64,000 bases of DNA from Manis javanica (GCF_040802235.1 NC_133174.1:109311647-109375646); one strand, 5' to 3'. Shown: positions 36,258-49,339, counted from the first letter of the stretch. Notes: generated by a model not told the origin, from the letters alone. Program-made: numbers and translations.

Positions 36258-37260
36258 GGCTGCATAAAGATGGCAGCATGAGAGGTGAGACAGAGGCCTC
36301 CCCCCAAAACCACATATAATATGAAAATATAGTTTATACAACTAATCCTAAAAGAGCAACAGGAAAGACATCTGTGTCAAATGCATACACCTGGAGAAAA
36401 AAACAGACCTCATGGAACACGGTAATGTACCAAAACCGTGATCCAGCAGGACCCAAGCCCTTCCCCCACTCCAGTTCAACAGCTGGAGGAAGACAAACAG
36501 AGTGGGGAGGGGGTGGAAGCCTAGGAGAGCTGAAGAGCCAGCCCTGGAGATCTGCTTTGGGAGCATGAACCTACATTGCATGGTTCTCTGGAGATTAGTG
36601 AGATTGGAAAGCTAAGACATGTGGAATACTTGGAGAGACTGAGATTACAGCCATTTGTGGAAAACAGGGATCTACATCCTGCTGCTTTGGGACAAAAGAA
36701 AGGCGGGCAGTCTGAGAGACTTCCTAACAGCAAGAGGGCTGCTAAAGGGGCAAGGATTGCACAGAGCTTACTGCTCAGGAGAAAGGATAGGTAGACAAAA
36801 TCGGGTGCACTCTGCCCAGCAGCTTGGGAACTTTCAGGAGCTTCAGGCTCTCCATCACCCTGGCTGCCTACATAGCTCTGAGGGTCCCCACTGTGATACA
36901 CAGCCTGCTGCACCTCCCTCCCGGCTGGCCCAGGCTCATAAACTGGCAGCCCCTGTCCTGGAATCAGGCCAGCCAGAGTAAATCCCCACTTATGGCAGCT
37001 ACAAACACAAAGCACAGAAGCTTATGCCTGTGTGCTGGGAAGCAGAAAACAGCTCTTTCCTTCCCACAGGCACCAGCGCTGCTACATCTGAGACCTCTGA
37101 TATTGCTCCAGGGGCAGAGTAGCTCCAGAGAGTAGAGCTTCTGGGCATTGGAGGGCACCAATACTAATATGAAAGGTCAAAGGACCCTGGTTCAAACCAA
37201 AATTCCACAAACACCAGAAAAAGGACAAATGAAAATGAATGCATCAATGTTCCTGAAAGA
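36258..37260 (+). promoter_or_regulatory. L1-c 5' UTR (internal promoter region)
   Basis: Collinear with the L1-b 5' UTR over its length (for example GGTTCTCTGGAGATTAGTGA near 36581 and CAGAGAGTAGA near 37128). GC-richer than its surroundings. It holds the internal promoter in intact L1s. Confidence 0.7.
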
Positions 37261-38036
37261 GATTTCAAAATAAAAATCATAATCATGCTCATGGGGGTAC
37301 AGAAAATTATTTAAGAACTCAGGGTAGAATTTAGGACTGAGATTGAATCTCTAAGGAATATAATATCTGAAATGAAACATACAATGGACAGACTTAAAAG
37401 CAGATTATATGTAGTAGAGGAGAATGTAAAGGGAATGGAAACTTGAGAAGAGGAATACAAAGAAGCTGATGTGGACAGTGAAAAAAGGTTGGCTGGGAAT
37501 GAGAGAATTTTTAGATAACTGTGTGACCAATCCAAATGGAACAATATTCATATTATGGGGGTACCAGAAGAAGAAGAGAGAGAAAAGGGATAGAAAGTGT
37601 CTTTGAGGAGGTAATTGCTGAAAACTTCCCCAATCTGGGGAAGGAAATAGTTTCTCAGGCCATGGAAGTGCACAGATCTCCCAACACAAGGGACCTAAGG
37701 AAGACAACACTAGGCCGTATAATAATTACAATGGCAAAGATCAAGGATAAGGACAGACTTTTAAAAGCAGCCAGAGAGAGATAAAAGGTCACATACAAAG
37801 GAAAACCCATCAGGCTATCATCAGACATCTCAACAGAACACTTACAGGCCAAAAGGGAGTGGCATGTTATGTTTAATGTAATGAAGCACAAGGGCCTTGA
37901 ACCAAGAATACTCTATCCTGCAAGATTATCATTGAAATTTGAAGGAGGGATTAAACAATTTCCAGAAAAGCAAAAGCTGAGAGAATTTACCTCACACAAA
38001 CCAGCTCTACTGTGTATTTTGGAGGGACTGTTACAG
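37260..38036 (+). pseudogene. L1-c ORF1 remnant
   Basis: Pieces in order: a coiled-coil start with several stops (37320-37520), then the open piece 37536-37784 with IAENFPNLGKE and MAKIKDKDRLLKAARER, which ends at a TAA. The C-terminal part is at 37869-38081 (FNVMKHKGLEPRILYPARL). The usual stop has become CAG, so the last piece reads on to 38081. One frameshift lies before IESVFEE. Confidence 0.85.
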
Positions 38037-38338
38037 ATGGAAGTGTTCCTAAGGACCAATAGCTGTCACCAGAGGAAATAAAACCACAGTAAAGGAAGTA
38101 GAACAATTAATTAATAAGCAGATACAAAATCAAGTAAACAACCCACAAAATCAATCAAGGGATAGACAAACAGTACAGAATATGATACCTAATATATAAA
38201 GAATGGAGGAAGAAGAAAAAGGAGGGAAAAAACCCTTTAGATTGTATTTGTAACAGCATGCCTAGTGATTTAAATTAGACTATTGGATAGTGAAGAAGTT
38301 ACCTGTGAACCTTTACTAACCATGAATTTAAGCCTGCC

Positions 38339-41300
38339 ATGGCAAAGAATACATACTTATCAATAATCAGCCTAAACGTAAATGGTCTGAATGCACCAAT
38401 CAAAAGACATAGAGTTACTGAATGGATAAAAAAACAAGACCCGTCCGTATGCTGCCTACGAGAGACTCACTTCATACCAAAGACATACATAGACTAAAAG
38501 TGAAGGGATGGAAAAAGATATTTCATGAAACTAATAGGGAGAAAAATGCTGATGTAGCAATACTATTATCAGACAAAATAGACTTCAAAACAAAGAACGT
38601 AACAAGAGACAAAGAAGGACATTACATAATGATAAAGGGGTCAGTCCAACAAGAGGCTATAACCATTATAAATATCTATGCACCAAACACAGGAGCACCT
38701 ACATATGTGAAACAAATACTAACAGAATTAAAGGGGGAAATAGAATGCAATGCATTCAATTTAGGAGAATTCAACACACCACTTACTCCAAAGGACAGAT
38801 CAACCAGACAGAAAATTAGTAAAGAGACAGAGGCACTGAACAACATATTAGAACAGATGGACCTAGGAGACATCTACACAACACTACACCCAAAAGGAGC
38901 ATGATACACATTCTCCTCAAGTGCACGTGGAACTTTTTTAAGAATAGATCATAGATTAGGCCACAAAAAGAGCCTCAGAAAATTCAAAAAGATTGAAATT
39001 GTACCAATTAGCTTCTGAGACCACAGAGGTACGAAATTAGAAATAAATTACACAAAGAAAATGAAAAAGCCCCTAAACCCATGGAGGCTTAACAACATGC
39101 TCCTAAATAATCAAAGGATCAATGACCAAATGAAAACAGAGATTAAGCAATATATGGAGACAAATGACAAAAATAATTCAACACCACAAAGGCTATGCTA
39201 AGAGGGAAGTTTATTACAATATAGGCTTACCTCAGGAAAGAACAGTCCCATATGAACAGTCCAAACTCACAAGTAACTAAATGAGGAAAAAAAGAACAAA
39301 GGAGGCCCAAAGTCAGTAGAAGCAGGGCCATAATAAAGGTAAGAGCAGACATAAATAAAATCGAGAAGAATAAAACAATAGAAAGAATCAATGAAACCAG
39401 GAGCTGATTCTTTGAGAAAGTAAACAAAACAGATAAACCCCTAGCCAGACTCATGAGGAAAAAAAAGAGAGTCTAAACACATAAACAGAATCAGAAATGA
39501 GAAAGGAAAAATCAGTATGGACATCACAGAAATACAAAGAATTATTAGAGAATACTATGAAAAATTATGTGTCAATAAACTGGATAAACTAGAAGAAATG
39601 GACAACTTTCTAGAAAAATACAATCTTCCAATGACCCAGGAAGAAATAGAAAATCTGAACATACAAATTACCAGCAACGAAATTGAATTGGTAATCAAAA
39701 AACTACCTAACAACAAAACCTCTGGACCAGATGGCTTCACAGCTGAAATTCATCAAATATTTAGTGAAGACCTAATACCCATGTTCCTTTAAGGTTTCCA
39801 AAAAGTAGAAGAGGAGGGAATTCTTAGAAACTCATTCTATGAGGCCAGCATCACTCTAGTACAAAAACTAGGTAAAGACACCACAAAAAAAGAAAACTAC
39901 AGACCAACATCCCTGATGAACACAGGTGGAAAAATACTCAACAAAATATTAGCAAACCAAATTCAAAAATACATCAAGAGGATCATACACCATGATCAAG
40001 TGGGATTCATCCCAGGGATGCAACGATGGTAGAAGATTTGAAAATCCATCAATATCATCCACCACATCAACAAAAAGAAGGACAAAAACCACATGATCAT
40101 CTCCATAGATGCTGATAATACATTCAACAAAATTCAACATCATTCATGATAAAAAGCTCTCAACAAAATGGATATAGAGGGCAAATGACTCATCATAATA
40201 AAGGCCATATATGACAACCCCACAGCCAACATCATACTTAACAGCCAGAAACTGAAATCTTTGATGTTGAAATCACAAAGAAGACAAGAATGCCCACTCT
40301 CCTCACTTTTATTCAATATAGTTCTGGAGGTCCTAGCCACAGCAATCAGAAAACACAAAGAAATAAAAGGCATCCAGACTGGTAAAGAAGAAGTTAAACT
40401 GTCCCTCTTTGCAGATGACATGATATTGTACATAAAAAAACCCTAAAGAATCCACTCCAAAAGTGCTACAACTAATATCTGAATTCAGCAAAGATGCAGG
40501 ATACAAAATTAATACACAGAAATCTGTCCCATTCCTATACACTAACAATGAAGTAGCAGAAAGAGAAATCAGGATAACAATTCCATTCACAATTGCATCA
40601 AAAAGAATAAAATACCTAGGAATAAACCTAACCAAGGAAGTGAAAGACCTATACCCTGACAACTACAAAACACTCATGAGAGAAATTAAAGAAAGATCAA
40701 TAAATGGAAATACATCCCATGCTCATGGATAGAAAGAATTGATGTTGTCAAAATGGCCATCCTGCCTAAAGCAATGTACAGATTCAACACAATCCCTATA
40801 AAATACCAACAGCATTCTTCAACGAACTAGATCAAATAGTTCTAAAATTCATATGAAAGCATAAAAGACCCCGAATAGCCAAAGCAATCCTGAGAAGGAA
40901 GAATAAAGCTGGGAGGATTATGCTCTCCGACTTCAAGCTCTACTACAAAGCCACAGTAATCAAGACAATTTGGTACTGGCACAAGAACAGACCCATAGAC
41001 CAAATGGAACAGACTAGAGAGCCCAGTTATAAACCCAAACATATATGGTCAATCAATATACGATAAAGAAGCCATGGATATACAATGGACAAATGACAGC
41101 TTCTTCAACAACTGGTTTTGGCAAAACTGGACAGCTAGCTGCAGGAGAATGAAACTGGATTATTGTCTAACCCGATATGTAAAAGTGAACTCAAAATGGA
41201 TCAAAGACCTGAATGTAAGTCATGATTCCATAAAACTCTTAGAAAAAAACATTCTCTTGAATATAAGCATGAGCAACTTTTTCCTGAATGCATCTCTTCA

Positions 41301-42133
41301 GGCAAGGCAGACAAAAGCAGAAATGAACAAGTGGGACAACATCAAACTAAAAAGCTTCTGTACAGTAATGGACACCATCAGCAAAACAAAAAGGCATCCT
41401 ACAGTATGGGAGATAATATTTGTAAACGACATTCGACAAGGGGTTAACATCCAAAATATATAAAGAATTTACACGCCTCAACTCTCAAAAAGCAAATAAT
41501 CCGATTAAAAATGGGTGGAGGATATGAACAGATAATTCTCCAAAGAAGAAATTCAAATGGCCAAGAGGCACATAAGAAGATGCTCTACATCACTAATTAT
41601 CAGGGAAATGCAAATTAAAACCACAATGAGATATCACCTCATACCTGTTAGGATGGCCAGCTTTGAAAAGACTAGGAACAACAAATGCTGGTGAGGATGT
41701 GGAGAAAGGGGAACCCTCCTACACTGCTGTTGTGAATGTGAACTAGTTCAACCATTGTGAAAAGCAATGTGGAAGTTCCTCAAAAAACTAAAAATAGAAA
41801 TACCATTTGACCCTGGAATTTCACTCCTAGGAATTTCCCCAAAGAAAGCAGGAGCCCAGTTTGAAAAAGACATATATACCCCTATGTTTATTACAGCACT
41901 ATGTACAATAGCCAAGAAATGGAAGCAACCTAAGTGTCCATCAATAGGATACTGATGAATGGATAAAGAAGAGGTGGTACATATACACAATGGAACACTA
42001 CTCAGCCATAAGAAAGAAACAAATCCTATCATTTGCAACAATATGGATGGAGCTAGAGGTTATTATGCTCAGTGAAATACATTAGGCAGAGAAAGACAAG
42101 TACCAAATGATTTCCCTCATTTGTGGAATATAA
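38339..42133 (+). pseudogene. L1-c ORF2 remnant
   Basis: ATG at 38339-38341. Endonuclease: open piece 38422-38904 with INIYAPNTGAPTYVKQ and FNTPLTPKD. Reverse transcriptase: 39517-39792 (KTSGPDGFTAE) and 40261-40446 with FADD at 40408-40419. C-terminal part: 41074-41463 and 41767-41955. In the Cys-His region the aligned sequence near 41690-41745 has TGC-to-other changes and a TGA (GGTGAGGATG). The aligned stop is TAA at 42131-42133. Confidence 0.87.
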
Positions 42134-42207
42134 CAACAAAGTAAAACTGAAGGAACAAAACATTAGCAGACTCACAGACTCCAAGAAGGTATAGTGGTTG
42201 CCAAAAG

Positions 42208-42258
42208 GGAGGGGTGGGGAAGGGCAGGTGGGGTAGTGAGGTGGAAGGGGATGAGGGG
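42208..42258 (+). repeat. G-rich tract in L1-c 3' UTR
   Basis: At least six runs of three or more G with short spacers; equivalent to 18138-18180 in L1-b. Confidence 0.7.
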
Positions 42259-42589
42259 TATCATGATTAATTCACATGGTGTGGAGGGGTCATGGGGAAG
42301 ACAGTGTAGCACAGAGAAGACAAGTAGGGACTCTGTGGCATCTTTCTACACTGATGGACAGTGACTGCAATGGGGTATGTGAGGGACTCAATAAAATGGG
42401 TGAATGTAGTAACCACATTATTTTTCTTTTGAAACCTTCATAAGAGTGTATATCAATGATACCTTAATTAAAAAAAACTTTTAATGTACACAGTCAAAGA
42501 AAGAGGAGTGTGGGCATCCTTAGAGAGGAGGCACACTTAAGGGCTTAGGATTCTGTCTTTTAAGGCTTTCAAGAATCCGGCAAAGGGCA

Positions 42590-42910
42590 GGTGTGGGGTG
42601 GGGGTTGGTGGGCATAGGCTTGACATATGGTCTCATGAGGTCTCTCTCCAGTGAGAGACATTATGTTACTATCCACAGTTAGTCCTCTAGATAATTCAGT
42701 AAGATAAACTTAATACAAGGAATTTATTGATCTGGTTCTTCTCTAAGATAGTGGTTCCCTGAAGCACTGGGAACATATCAATTAAGACTTCTTGCCCTGC
42801 CTTAAGATTGGGTGGGTTATTGTCTGCTTACCAAAGAATATGTCAGAAACCTTACCTCCTAACTCCCTGGTTTTTAAAATGGAATCTTAGCCTTAAGATG
42901 GAGTCCTTCC
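42590..42910 (-). mobile_element. LTR-like sequence, minus strand
   Basis: On the minus strand: GGACTCCATCTTAAGGCTAA near the start, AATAAA as the complement of 42723-42728, then a CTCTCACTGGAGAGAGACCT ending. This is an LTR-like order. Family not identified and boundaries approximate. Confidence 0.45.
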
Positions 42911-42954
42911 TGTTCTTCTATACTATTTATATATCAGCATTTTTCATCATTGGC

Positions 42955-43112
42955 AGTGAAAGTTAATCATGATGTTTGTCCCATATCCCTACCCTACATC
43001 AATAATGCCTATACCAATTAAATCAGGATGTCTGGTATCAGTAATTTTGTAAAGATTCCCCAGGTGATTCTAATGTGCAAAAAGTTGGGAACCACTGGCC
43101 TGATGAGTAAGT
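42955..43112 (+). repeat. MER5-like DNA transposon (hAT group)
   Basis: TCCCCAGGTGATTCTAATGT and GTTGGGAACCACTGGCCTGA match the characteristic MER5 3' half; AATCAGGATGTCTGG precedes it in the expected order. Nonautonomous, no coding capacity. Confidence 0.7.
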
Positions 43113-43829
43113 AGGCCAGGAAGGAGAAGGCAGTGCAGAGTGTGCCTTCAAGCAATTTGCTGCTAAAAAGAAGAGAATTAAACTAAAAAAGTTAGGAGTT
43201 TTTGAGAAATATAGTTAAATGAAAGAAAATCTTCCAACCTAGAAAACCTCTCCACAAAAGCATAGAATCAGAAAACAGTTTTATATCATTGAATAAACAT
43301 TAACCCAGGATGTATTACATCTCAGGCCATCTGCTCTGAGATCACAAAAACAGAAATTTTATCCTTTTATATAGATAAAGAGATAAAATCCATTATGGAC
43401 ATGTTTTCAAGATAAACAATGCCTAGTCTTTAAGTAAGAGAATGTGATAGCACCTTTTGTCACACACAGTTCATCCTAACTTCATCATGGAAATTGGGGA
43501 GACCATATTAGATTATTTGTTTTATCCCGTAAGGAAATAAAACTTCTCATGTCTTAACAGGTGGTAGTTTTGTAAACTGGAGCAAGGTGACCACTGAAGT
43601 TAGGGTCTTACCCTCATGCAGGAATGGAAGAAAGGGGTACTATCTCCCTTGATGTTTACATCTCAAAAAGACAGCTCCTAGATCCTTGAGAAAACATTAC
43701 TGAGTTGTAAGACTGGTGAGAGGCTTATTTAGCCATTATAATGTTTTATATACATGTGCAAAGGACAGAGAAAGAAATTCTGAAACAAAAGGGAAGAGGG
43801 CAGTCTGTTCCTTTATTTCTGACAGGGAA
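43113..43829. other. No recognised element
   Basis: AT-rich with no supported gene. Confidence 0.4.
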
Positions 43830-44440
43830 AATTAAACATCTCAGTTTAATTTGTACCTGCCCTTGCAGGAGATATCAGGATTAAGGAGATTTTCTTTTCT
43901 ATTGTAGGAGAGAAAAAATAATTTTCCCTCTACCCTTCTAGGTTCTTGACTGAGACTCTTCTGTAATAACAGACAGATTAATAGGAGAAAAGCAAACAGG
44001 ACTTTAATATCATGTATACTTTCTGTATACATGGGAGAGACCCAGAAAAACTAAGTAACTACCTGAAATGGCCCAAACCAACACCATAAATATTATCTCC
44101 AGCTAAAGACAAAAGAAAATGTTGAGGGCAGTTATGGTAGGTTAACAGGCAAAGCACAGTAAACAAGGGTATGGTTGCTACGCAGATTTAAGTGCTTTTA
44201 GAGATTTAGTCATCCTTCTCTTCCTGGTACAGAGAGGGAGACACCTTTACAAATCCCTTATAAATGTAAATATCTCTTACAAAAGATTACCAGTTTTCAG
44301 AGCATTTCCTGTGTCTATATTTCCTAGACATAACCGGCTCAAGATAATCCTTGTGCCAAGGAGGCATATTTTGGGGTTGCATATTCTCCTCTCTTTCACT
44401 GTTTTTACATGGAGAAATGGGAAAAAGTTTGCAAGCTGAG
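43830..44440 (-). mobile_element. LTR (ERVL/MLT2-like family), minus strand, near full length
   Basis: On the minus strand it runs from CCCAAAATATGCCTCCTTGG and AAGGATTATCTTGAGCC through CACCAGG-type and TTAAATCTGCGTAGCAACC blocks to GTCCTGTTTGCTTTTCTCCT, ATTAATCTGTCTGTTATTAC and AAGAACCTAGAAGG near the 3' end. Copies of the same family lie at 47585, 48325, 52560 and 62395. The family name is from memory and uncertain. Confidence 0.62.
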
Positions 44441-45295
44441 GATGAAAAACCATGCAGGAAGAGGATATTAAATATTTCAAGGAGTATAGGTATTGATGGA
44501 AAAGGCTTCCAGAACAGCAAAGAAGTAGTAAAATAAAAATCTGAATAGTAAGTTTAGGTCAAAAAGAAGGATATTTCTTTCTCTGAAATGAGAGGGTAAA
44601 AACGCTGACATATGATTTTCTGGGGGAGGGATCTTACCTATCTTGCTCCTCTGGAAACTAGTGTTCATCCATTAGCATGATTGATAGGGATTAAGCCCAC
44701 TTTCAACAGTTACAGTCCAGGGCTGGCACATTTCAGGAGGATGAAATTAACAATAGCATTCCTTCAGACACTATCCTCTGATGAGGAAGATTGTAACAGA
44801 TATGCCAATGATTTATTTGAACTTGTTCTGATTCATATTACCAAAATATGCTTCAGTCATTATCAGAGGCCTTATATTTCCAAGCTATCCAAGGCCCTGT
44901 AACTGACCAAGGGGAACTCTTGATGTGTCAAAGCCAAGTAGTTTTTGACAGAAATCTTTCTATTTTATCTAAGATTTCTTTTATAAATGTGAGAGACCAG
45001 TTAACTCTGAAAAGCACAAAAAGAAAATAAGTTAAATGCAACTCAGAGATTTTGTTTTTGTTTTTTTTCCTGCTGCCACTCCAGGTTTTCATCAAGTGTC
45101 AGGTACTGCACATCCAAGGTCATTTGAAGCATCCTGTTAAGTACTCCATGAAATATTTGTATTTTCATCTATTAAAATCAATTAATTGAAGATTCAGAAG
45201 GTAAAATCTTTGATGAAAATACCAGATTTGTGCAGAATTATATGATAATACACACATGGGGAATTGAAGGGCAAAGCTACAATGCCCAACAGGAT
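44441..45295. other. No recognised element
   Basis: Mixed sequence; several 60-75 codon frames in both strands with no recognisable content. Confidence 0.35.
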
Positions 45296-45445
45296 TCTAC
45301 AGTGACAGCTTGAAGCAGGAGGAAAAACACAGAACTAAAGATTCTAATCTCAGCCATTTAAACATTGTTCGCTAAGTGACCTAGAATAATATTCTGATTT
45401 AACCCTTCTGGACCACAATTTCCTTATTTGACAAAAGTGTTTGAT
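45296..45445 (+). repeat. MIR-like SINE
   Basis: AAGATTCTAATCTCAGCCAT, CGCTAAGTGACCTAGAATAA and CTGGACCACAATTTCCTTAT follow the MIR order (tgtgaccttgggcaa, cctcagtttcctcat). Diverged. Confidence 0.6.
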
Positions 45446-46060
45446 TTTGTTTTGTCCCAGGAGGCAAAATTATGCTCAGAGACTGAGTTTGTCTTGCAAG
45501 CAATTCATTGAATGCAGGTTCACTACAGGAATTATAATTTTACAAGCCAATAGCATATAGGCTAATGTCTCTGAATAAGCCAATAAAAAAATAACACACT
45601 CCAAATCAATGATAGATCAATTACACTATCGTTCCAAGCAAGAGGAGAGGAAAGGAACAAAGTCCAACTTTAGTTGAGGTGCACCTTTACATGAGTTGGT
45701 ACTTGGGAGAGCCAGTTTAGCCAACCAAGAGATAATTTCCAGCTGCCAGCACAAAAAGTCCCCTGCTGCCAGAGCACACTGCTAGGGAACACCAGGGTCC
45801 ATGTCTTCTTTTTGGTGTGGCTGCATGGCTTTCACAATGGTAAAAGAACTAATTTTCCCAAGGTCTTCAGAGAGCTATTTAGATCAGCAAATTGTAAACT
45901 CCCACAGACCAAACACTCAGACAGTCCTCACAAACTTAGTATTTATAGTCAAAATATCCCATTGATATAGTGTGTCTTCATGTTTTTCCTGATAAGCCCC
46001 CAGTAGGGCCTCTCAGCAACTGAGCTACCAAGTTCTTATCAGTAAAAAGAGATGAATAAT
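45446..46060 (-). other. Possible LTR, minus strand
   Basis: On the minus strand a TATA-like GACTATAAATACTAAG (around 45940) is followed by mixed sequence and a CTGAGCATAATTTTGCCTCC ending. The arrangement suggests an LTR, but no second copy or family match is available in the window. Confidence 0.3.
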
Positions 46061-46269
46061 GACACACTGACTCATCTTACTTCATTCTTATACCAAAAGA
46101 ACTGAACTCTTAAAAACAATTTCATTTTTGTCATAAACAAGTGGATTTGGAATCATATCAAACCAATCAGATTTGTTAAATTAATCAAACAAGGAGGCCA
46201 CTGGACTGAGGTGGTTCTAATGGTACCTACATGAGCAAACCAAACTCTAATCCTGTAAGTACCCCAAAT

Positions 46270-46680
46270 TACAAAATCAAAATCTAAGGACAATGCGAGT
46301 AAAGGGAAGTTTGCACCCAGAATTTCCTACCCTATTTGTATATTAATAGACCACGGCAGGGCCACTTAGGGACAAAGAGTGGAGAGAAAACAGCCATTCT
46401 CTCCTCCCTTCCCCTCCTGGTACCTAACTGATATGGTACCTGCCAGTCACCAGGGACCCACCCATGGATTTCCTCCCAGAAGGGGTGGGGTGGAGTGAGT
46501 GGGCGCATGGCCTAGGAGACAGAAGGAGCGCAGGGGCTGGTAAGCGAACCAGAGTGAGCTGTAAGTAATAAAAACTCTTTCTCCCAACCTGCCCTTGCCC
46601 TTGTCCCCCTTTGGTTTTCTCAGATTCACAGCAAACTTGCCCCAGGCAGGGGGCCCACTTCTCCCAGAGCTACAGATGAT
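46270..46680 (+). mobile_element. LTR-like sequence, plus strand
   Basis: GC-richer than its flanks, with AATAAA at 46567-46572 and a C/T-rich U5-like end up to CAGATTCACAGCAAACTTG (46621-46639). That ending resembles the TGAATCCATAGTGAACTTG ending of the ERV LTRs at 1872 and 32735, suggesting a related retrovirus family. Confidence 0.5.
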
Positions 46681-46689
46681 CAATCACAA

Positions 46690-46870
46690 ATAGCCAACTA
46701 AGTTTTAAGTTATAGACAATAATTTCCTTACTTTGCCTCTGCCTTTTCCCTATAAAAATGTTTTCCTAGTTCCCTTCAGTACAGCACTTCCAACCTCTTC
46801 TGGTTTGGTACTGCCAGACTCAAATTGATTTTTGCTCAAATAAATTCTTAAAATTTGAATATGCCTCAGT
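46690..46870 (+). mobile_element. LTR 3'-part-like sequence, plus strand
   Basis: TATAAAA at 46751-46757 and AATAAA at 46839-46844 are 82 bp apart, a spacing seen in LTRs, with a CTTCTGGTTTGGTACTGCC block between. It directly follows the previous LTR-like sequence. Family not identified. Confidence 0.4.
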
Positions 46871-47584
46871 TTATCATTTATGAGATTCCATGATTTATGC
46901 TCCAGCTTCTACTGAGAAAGGAACAAGATAAAATGCCCTTAAACTGCAGGATATGGAATTCGAGCTTGCTGTGAGGAAAAATCTTCCAAAATATGATAGT
47001 TAAATTGAAAATCTTCCTTGGCTTATTTTTTAAATAGGAAAATTCTCTATATATGAAACAGTTGTGAACAAAAATATAAGAAAGAGTCTCATTTGATGGT
47101 CCTTCTTGGCCACAAGAGCCACTGATTATAAAATAAGTAAATGAAATGTTCTCCATAAGCCAGCTTCACTGGGGAATCAGGCAAATGCAGTTGGATGTGT
47201 TTGATTCATGCACCATGGGTGAGCAGCTCCTACTGAGGTCCAAAAGCAATCTGACCACTAGAAAGCTCTGGATTTTTCTCCAGAGCATTAGCATTTTTAT
47301 TGCTTTATGATACATCCACATCCATATAAAAGTGATTTACTCCCTTGGTATGTGCAATATACTAAAGAACTAGTACTGGAACAGCCTCAGGAGTCAAATA
47401 ACCCAAACCCAGAATTCTAAGTGGTAGAGATTAATTTTTGGAATGTTTCTCAGTAATTAAATCTAGCAATGAAGGTGATTACACCACTCTCCTAAATATT
47501 TTTTTCAACTCTTTTAACTTTCACTGACTCTAATTTCCTCATGTGCATAAAAATCATTTAGGGATGACTATGAATATTTATATT
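46871..47584. other. No recognised element
   Basis: AT-rich with no supported gene or named repeat. Confidence 0.4.
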
Positions 47585-47930
47585 ATAGGAGACCAGAATA
47601 TGTCACCCAAATATGTCTCTTTGGCACAAGGATTATTTTTAGCTACTTATTTTGAGGAATAGAAGACATAAGAGAAGCTCTGAAAAGAGAGTAGAAGTTA
47701 CCCTTTCTTAGGGAAATTTACAATTACAAAGGAAATCTTGATTTATAAGGGTGTTTCTGCACCAGGAATTGAAGGATGACTCTAAATCAAGAGAATCTTA
47801 TCAATGGACAAATTCTTATCTTAAATCTGCATAACAAACTTTACTCTTGTTTACCTAGCTTTTCTGGATCACCTTCCCATAATTAGCCTCCCCTACATCC
47901 TTCTTTTGTTTTAGCTGAGGATGATTTTTC
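47585..47930 (+). mobile_element. 5' part of an LTR (same family as 43830-44440)
   Basis: GAGACCAGAATATGTCACCC, TGTCTCTTTGGCACAAGGAT, GAATTGAAGGATGACTCTAA and TTAAATCTGCATAACAAACT align in order with the minus-strand copy at 43830-44440. The match stops after TTTTAGCTGAGGATG near 47926; the missing 3' part may be the piece at 52560-52745. Confidence 0.65.
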
Positions 47931-48324
47931 TTTCCAGAGGCAAAGGACTTAATTCCTTATAATACAGCAAGCAGCAGGTGATTATCAACCCATGTCTCAT
48001 TCTCTTGCCCCCATGTTCTCCAGAGGTGATATAGAGGGCCCTGATAAATGCCTGTCCAGGCATCCATGCTGCTAGCATCTAGGTGGCTGAACTGTAATTG
48101 CCTTTGAAACTCCTAGCTTCCCTTTTGGCCTGGCTGCCACCCAGAGTCTTTCAATCAGGCCTACCTGAGGTTACTGGTAGAAGAAAGACATATCATATCT
48201 AGCAATGGTCAGGGAAGAATCCTGAGTTTTCCAAGTAGTTTTATATATTTCCTCTCCCCTTTCCTCCTCTGATTATTAGCCAGGAAGAAGCTGAAAGATC
48301 AAACCATCCTAGAAAGTCTACTGA
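47931..48324. other. No recognised element
   Basis: Moderate GC, no gene or named repeat. Confidence 0.35.
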
Positions 48325-48790
48325 AAGGGAGCGGAATTATACTACCCCAAAATGTCACTTTTACGTGAGGATTATTTTGAGCTAAAGGCAATCAAAACTC
48401 CTCAGTACCAGGAAAAGCTCTTTACCTCCCACCTCAACCACTTTAATTTACATTGGAAAGGAGGTTTGTACCAGGAAGAGAGTTATTATCAGAGATACCA
48501 TTTTTACATAAGAAACTTATCTGCATAACAGGGCAACCTTGTTTTCCAAATATCTCTTCTCACCTTCCTGTGAATGGCCTTCTTCCCTTTATATCCCCAG
48601 ACTCTTACCCCTTTCCTGAGCTCATAATGTTATATAAGCCTCAATTGCCTGACTGCCTTTGGATCTTCATGTCTTTATGGGGTACCCATACATATGTAAT
48701 CTTGTTTGCTTTTCTCCTGTTAATCTGTTTTACATCAGTTTGATTATTAGACAAGCCAAAAACTTTTCTGCCCCAATATTTATATTGAGC
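48325..48790 (+). mobile_element. LTR (same family as 43830-44440), plus strand
   Basis: CCCCAAAATGTCAC, GAGGATTATTTTGAGCTAAA, AAGAAACTTATCTGCATAAC, CTGCCTTTGGATCTTCATGT and TTGTTTGCTTTTCTCCTGTT align with the copies at 43830 and 62395. TTATATAAGCC near 48631 is a possible TATA box. Confidence 0.62.
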
Positions 48791-49339
48791 AACCATATTG
48801 TCTTACTAAAAGGTATGAACTAGGAAGAAGAAAGGTGGGTAGAATCAGAAATTATTTTTAGATAATTTTTAAACATCCATTCCCTTCTCAATGATGCCAG
48901 CAGCCTAAAGATGATAAGAGACATGAATGTCCATCAAATGCCATTATCATTAGCCCATTTTTCACTGGTCTTTATGACAAAAGGCAAACTACTGTCAGAT
49001 TGTAGACGGTTTGGAAAGCAGAACATGGCACGGCTTTGATTCAATCCTCATAATTGGATGGCCAGTTATCTGATCAGACTGGAACAGCATTACCATGACC
49101 AGAAAAAAATGTTGACGTTCATGAAATACAACAGATAGACTTGAGTGGGATCAAAGATTCTACATATTCAATTGGCTAGAAGAAGGAATTAGCAATGACT
49201 CCTGCAATATGTGCTCCCACTTTGAATCAAATGAGTCAATTTCTGTCAAGAGTCACAAGTTTGGCCTGATGTGGTGACTTCTGAATCAGAAACATATTGT
49301 CCTTTACCTTTTGCCCAGTCTATGAGTAGATGTGTTGGT
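48791..49339. other. No recognised element
   Basis: No supported gene or repeat. Confidence 0.35.

Larger units (their letters stand above)
36258..42475 (+). mobile_element. L1-c: full-length LINE-1, plus strand, about 6.2 kb
   Basis: Starts near AAAGATGGCAGCATGAGAGG, as L1-a and L1-b do, and ends AATGATACCTTAATTAAAAA. Order: 5' UTR to about 37260, ORF1 to about 38036, ORF2 38339-42133, 3' UTR with a G-rich tract at 42208-42258. No clear target duplication was found. Frames are broken throughout. Confidence 0.9.

Noticed and set aside
36521..37015. 164-codon minus-strand frame in the L1-c 5' UTR
   Set aside because: Antisense to a GC-rich L1 5' UTR and not kept at the matching place in L1-b or L1-d, although a conserved antisense ORF (as in primate L1 ORF0) was considered.
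36230..42500. Target duplication for L1-c based on GTACACA near 36221 and 42486
   Set aside because: Only seven bases match, and about 27 bases on the left would be left unexplained between the duplication and the L1 start.
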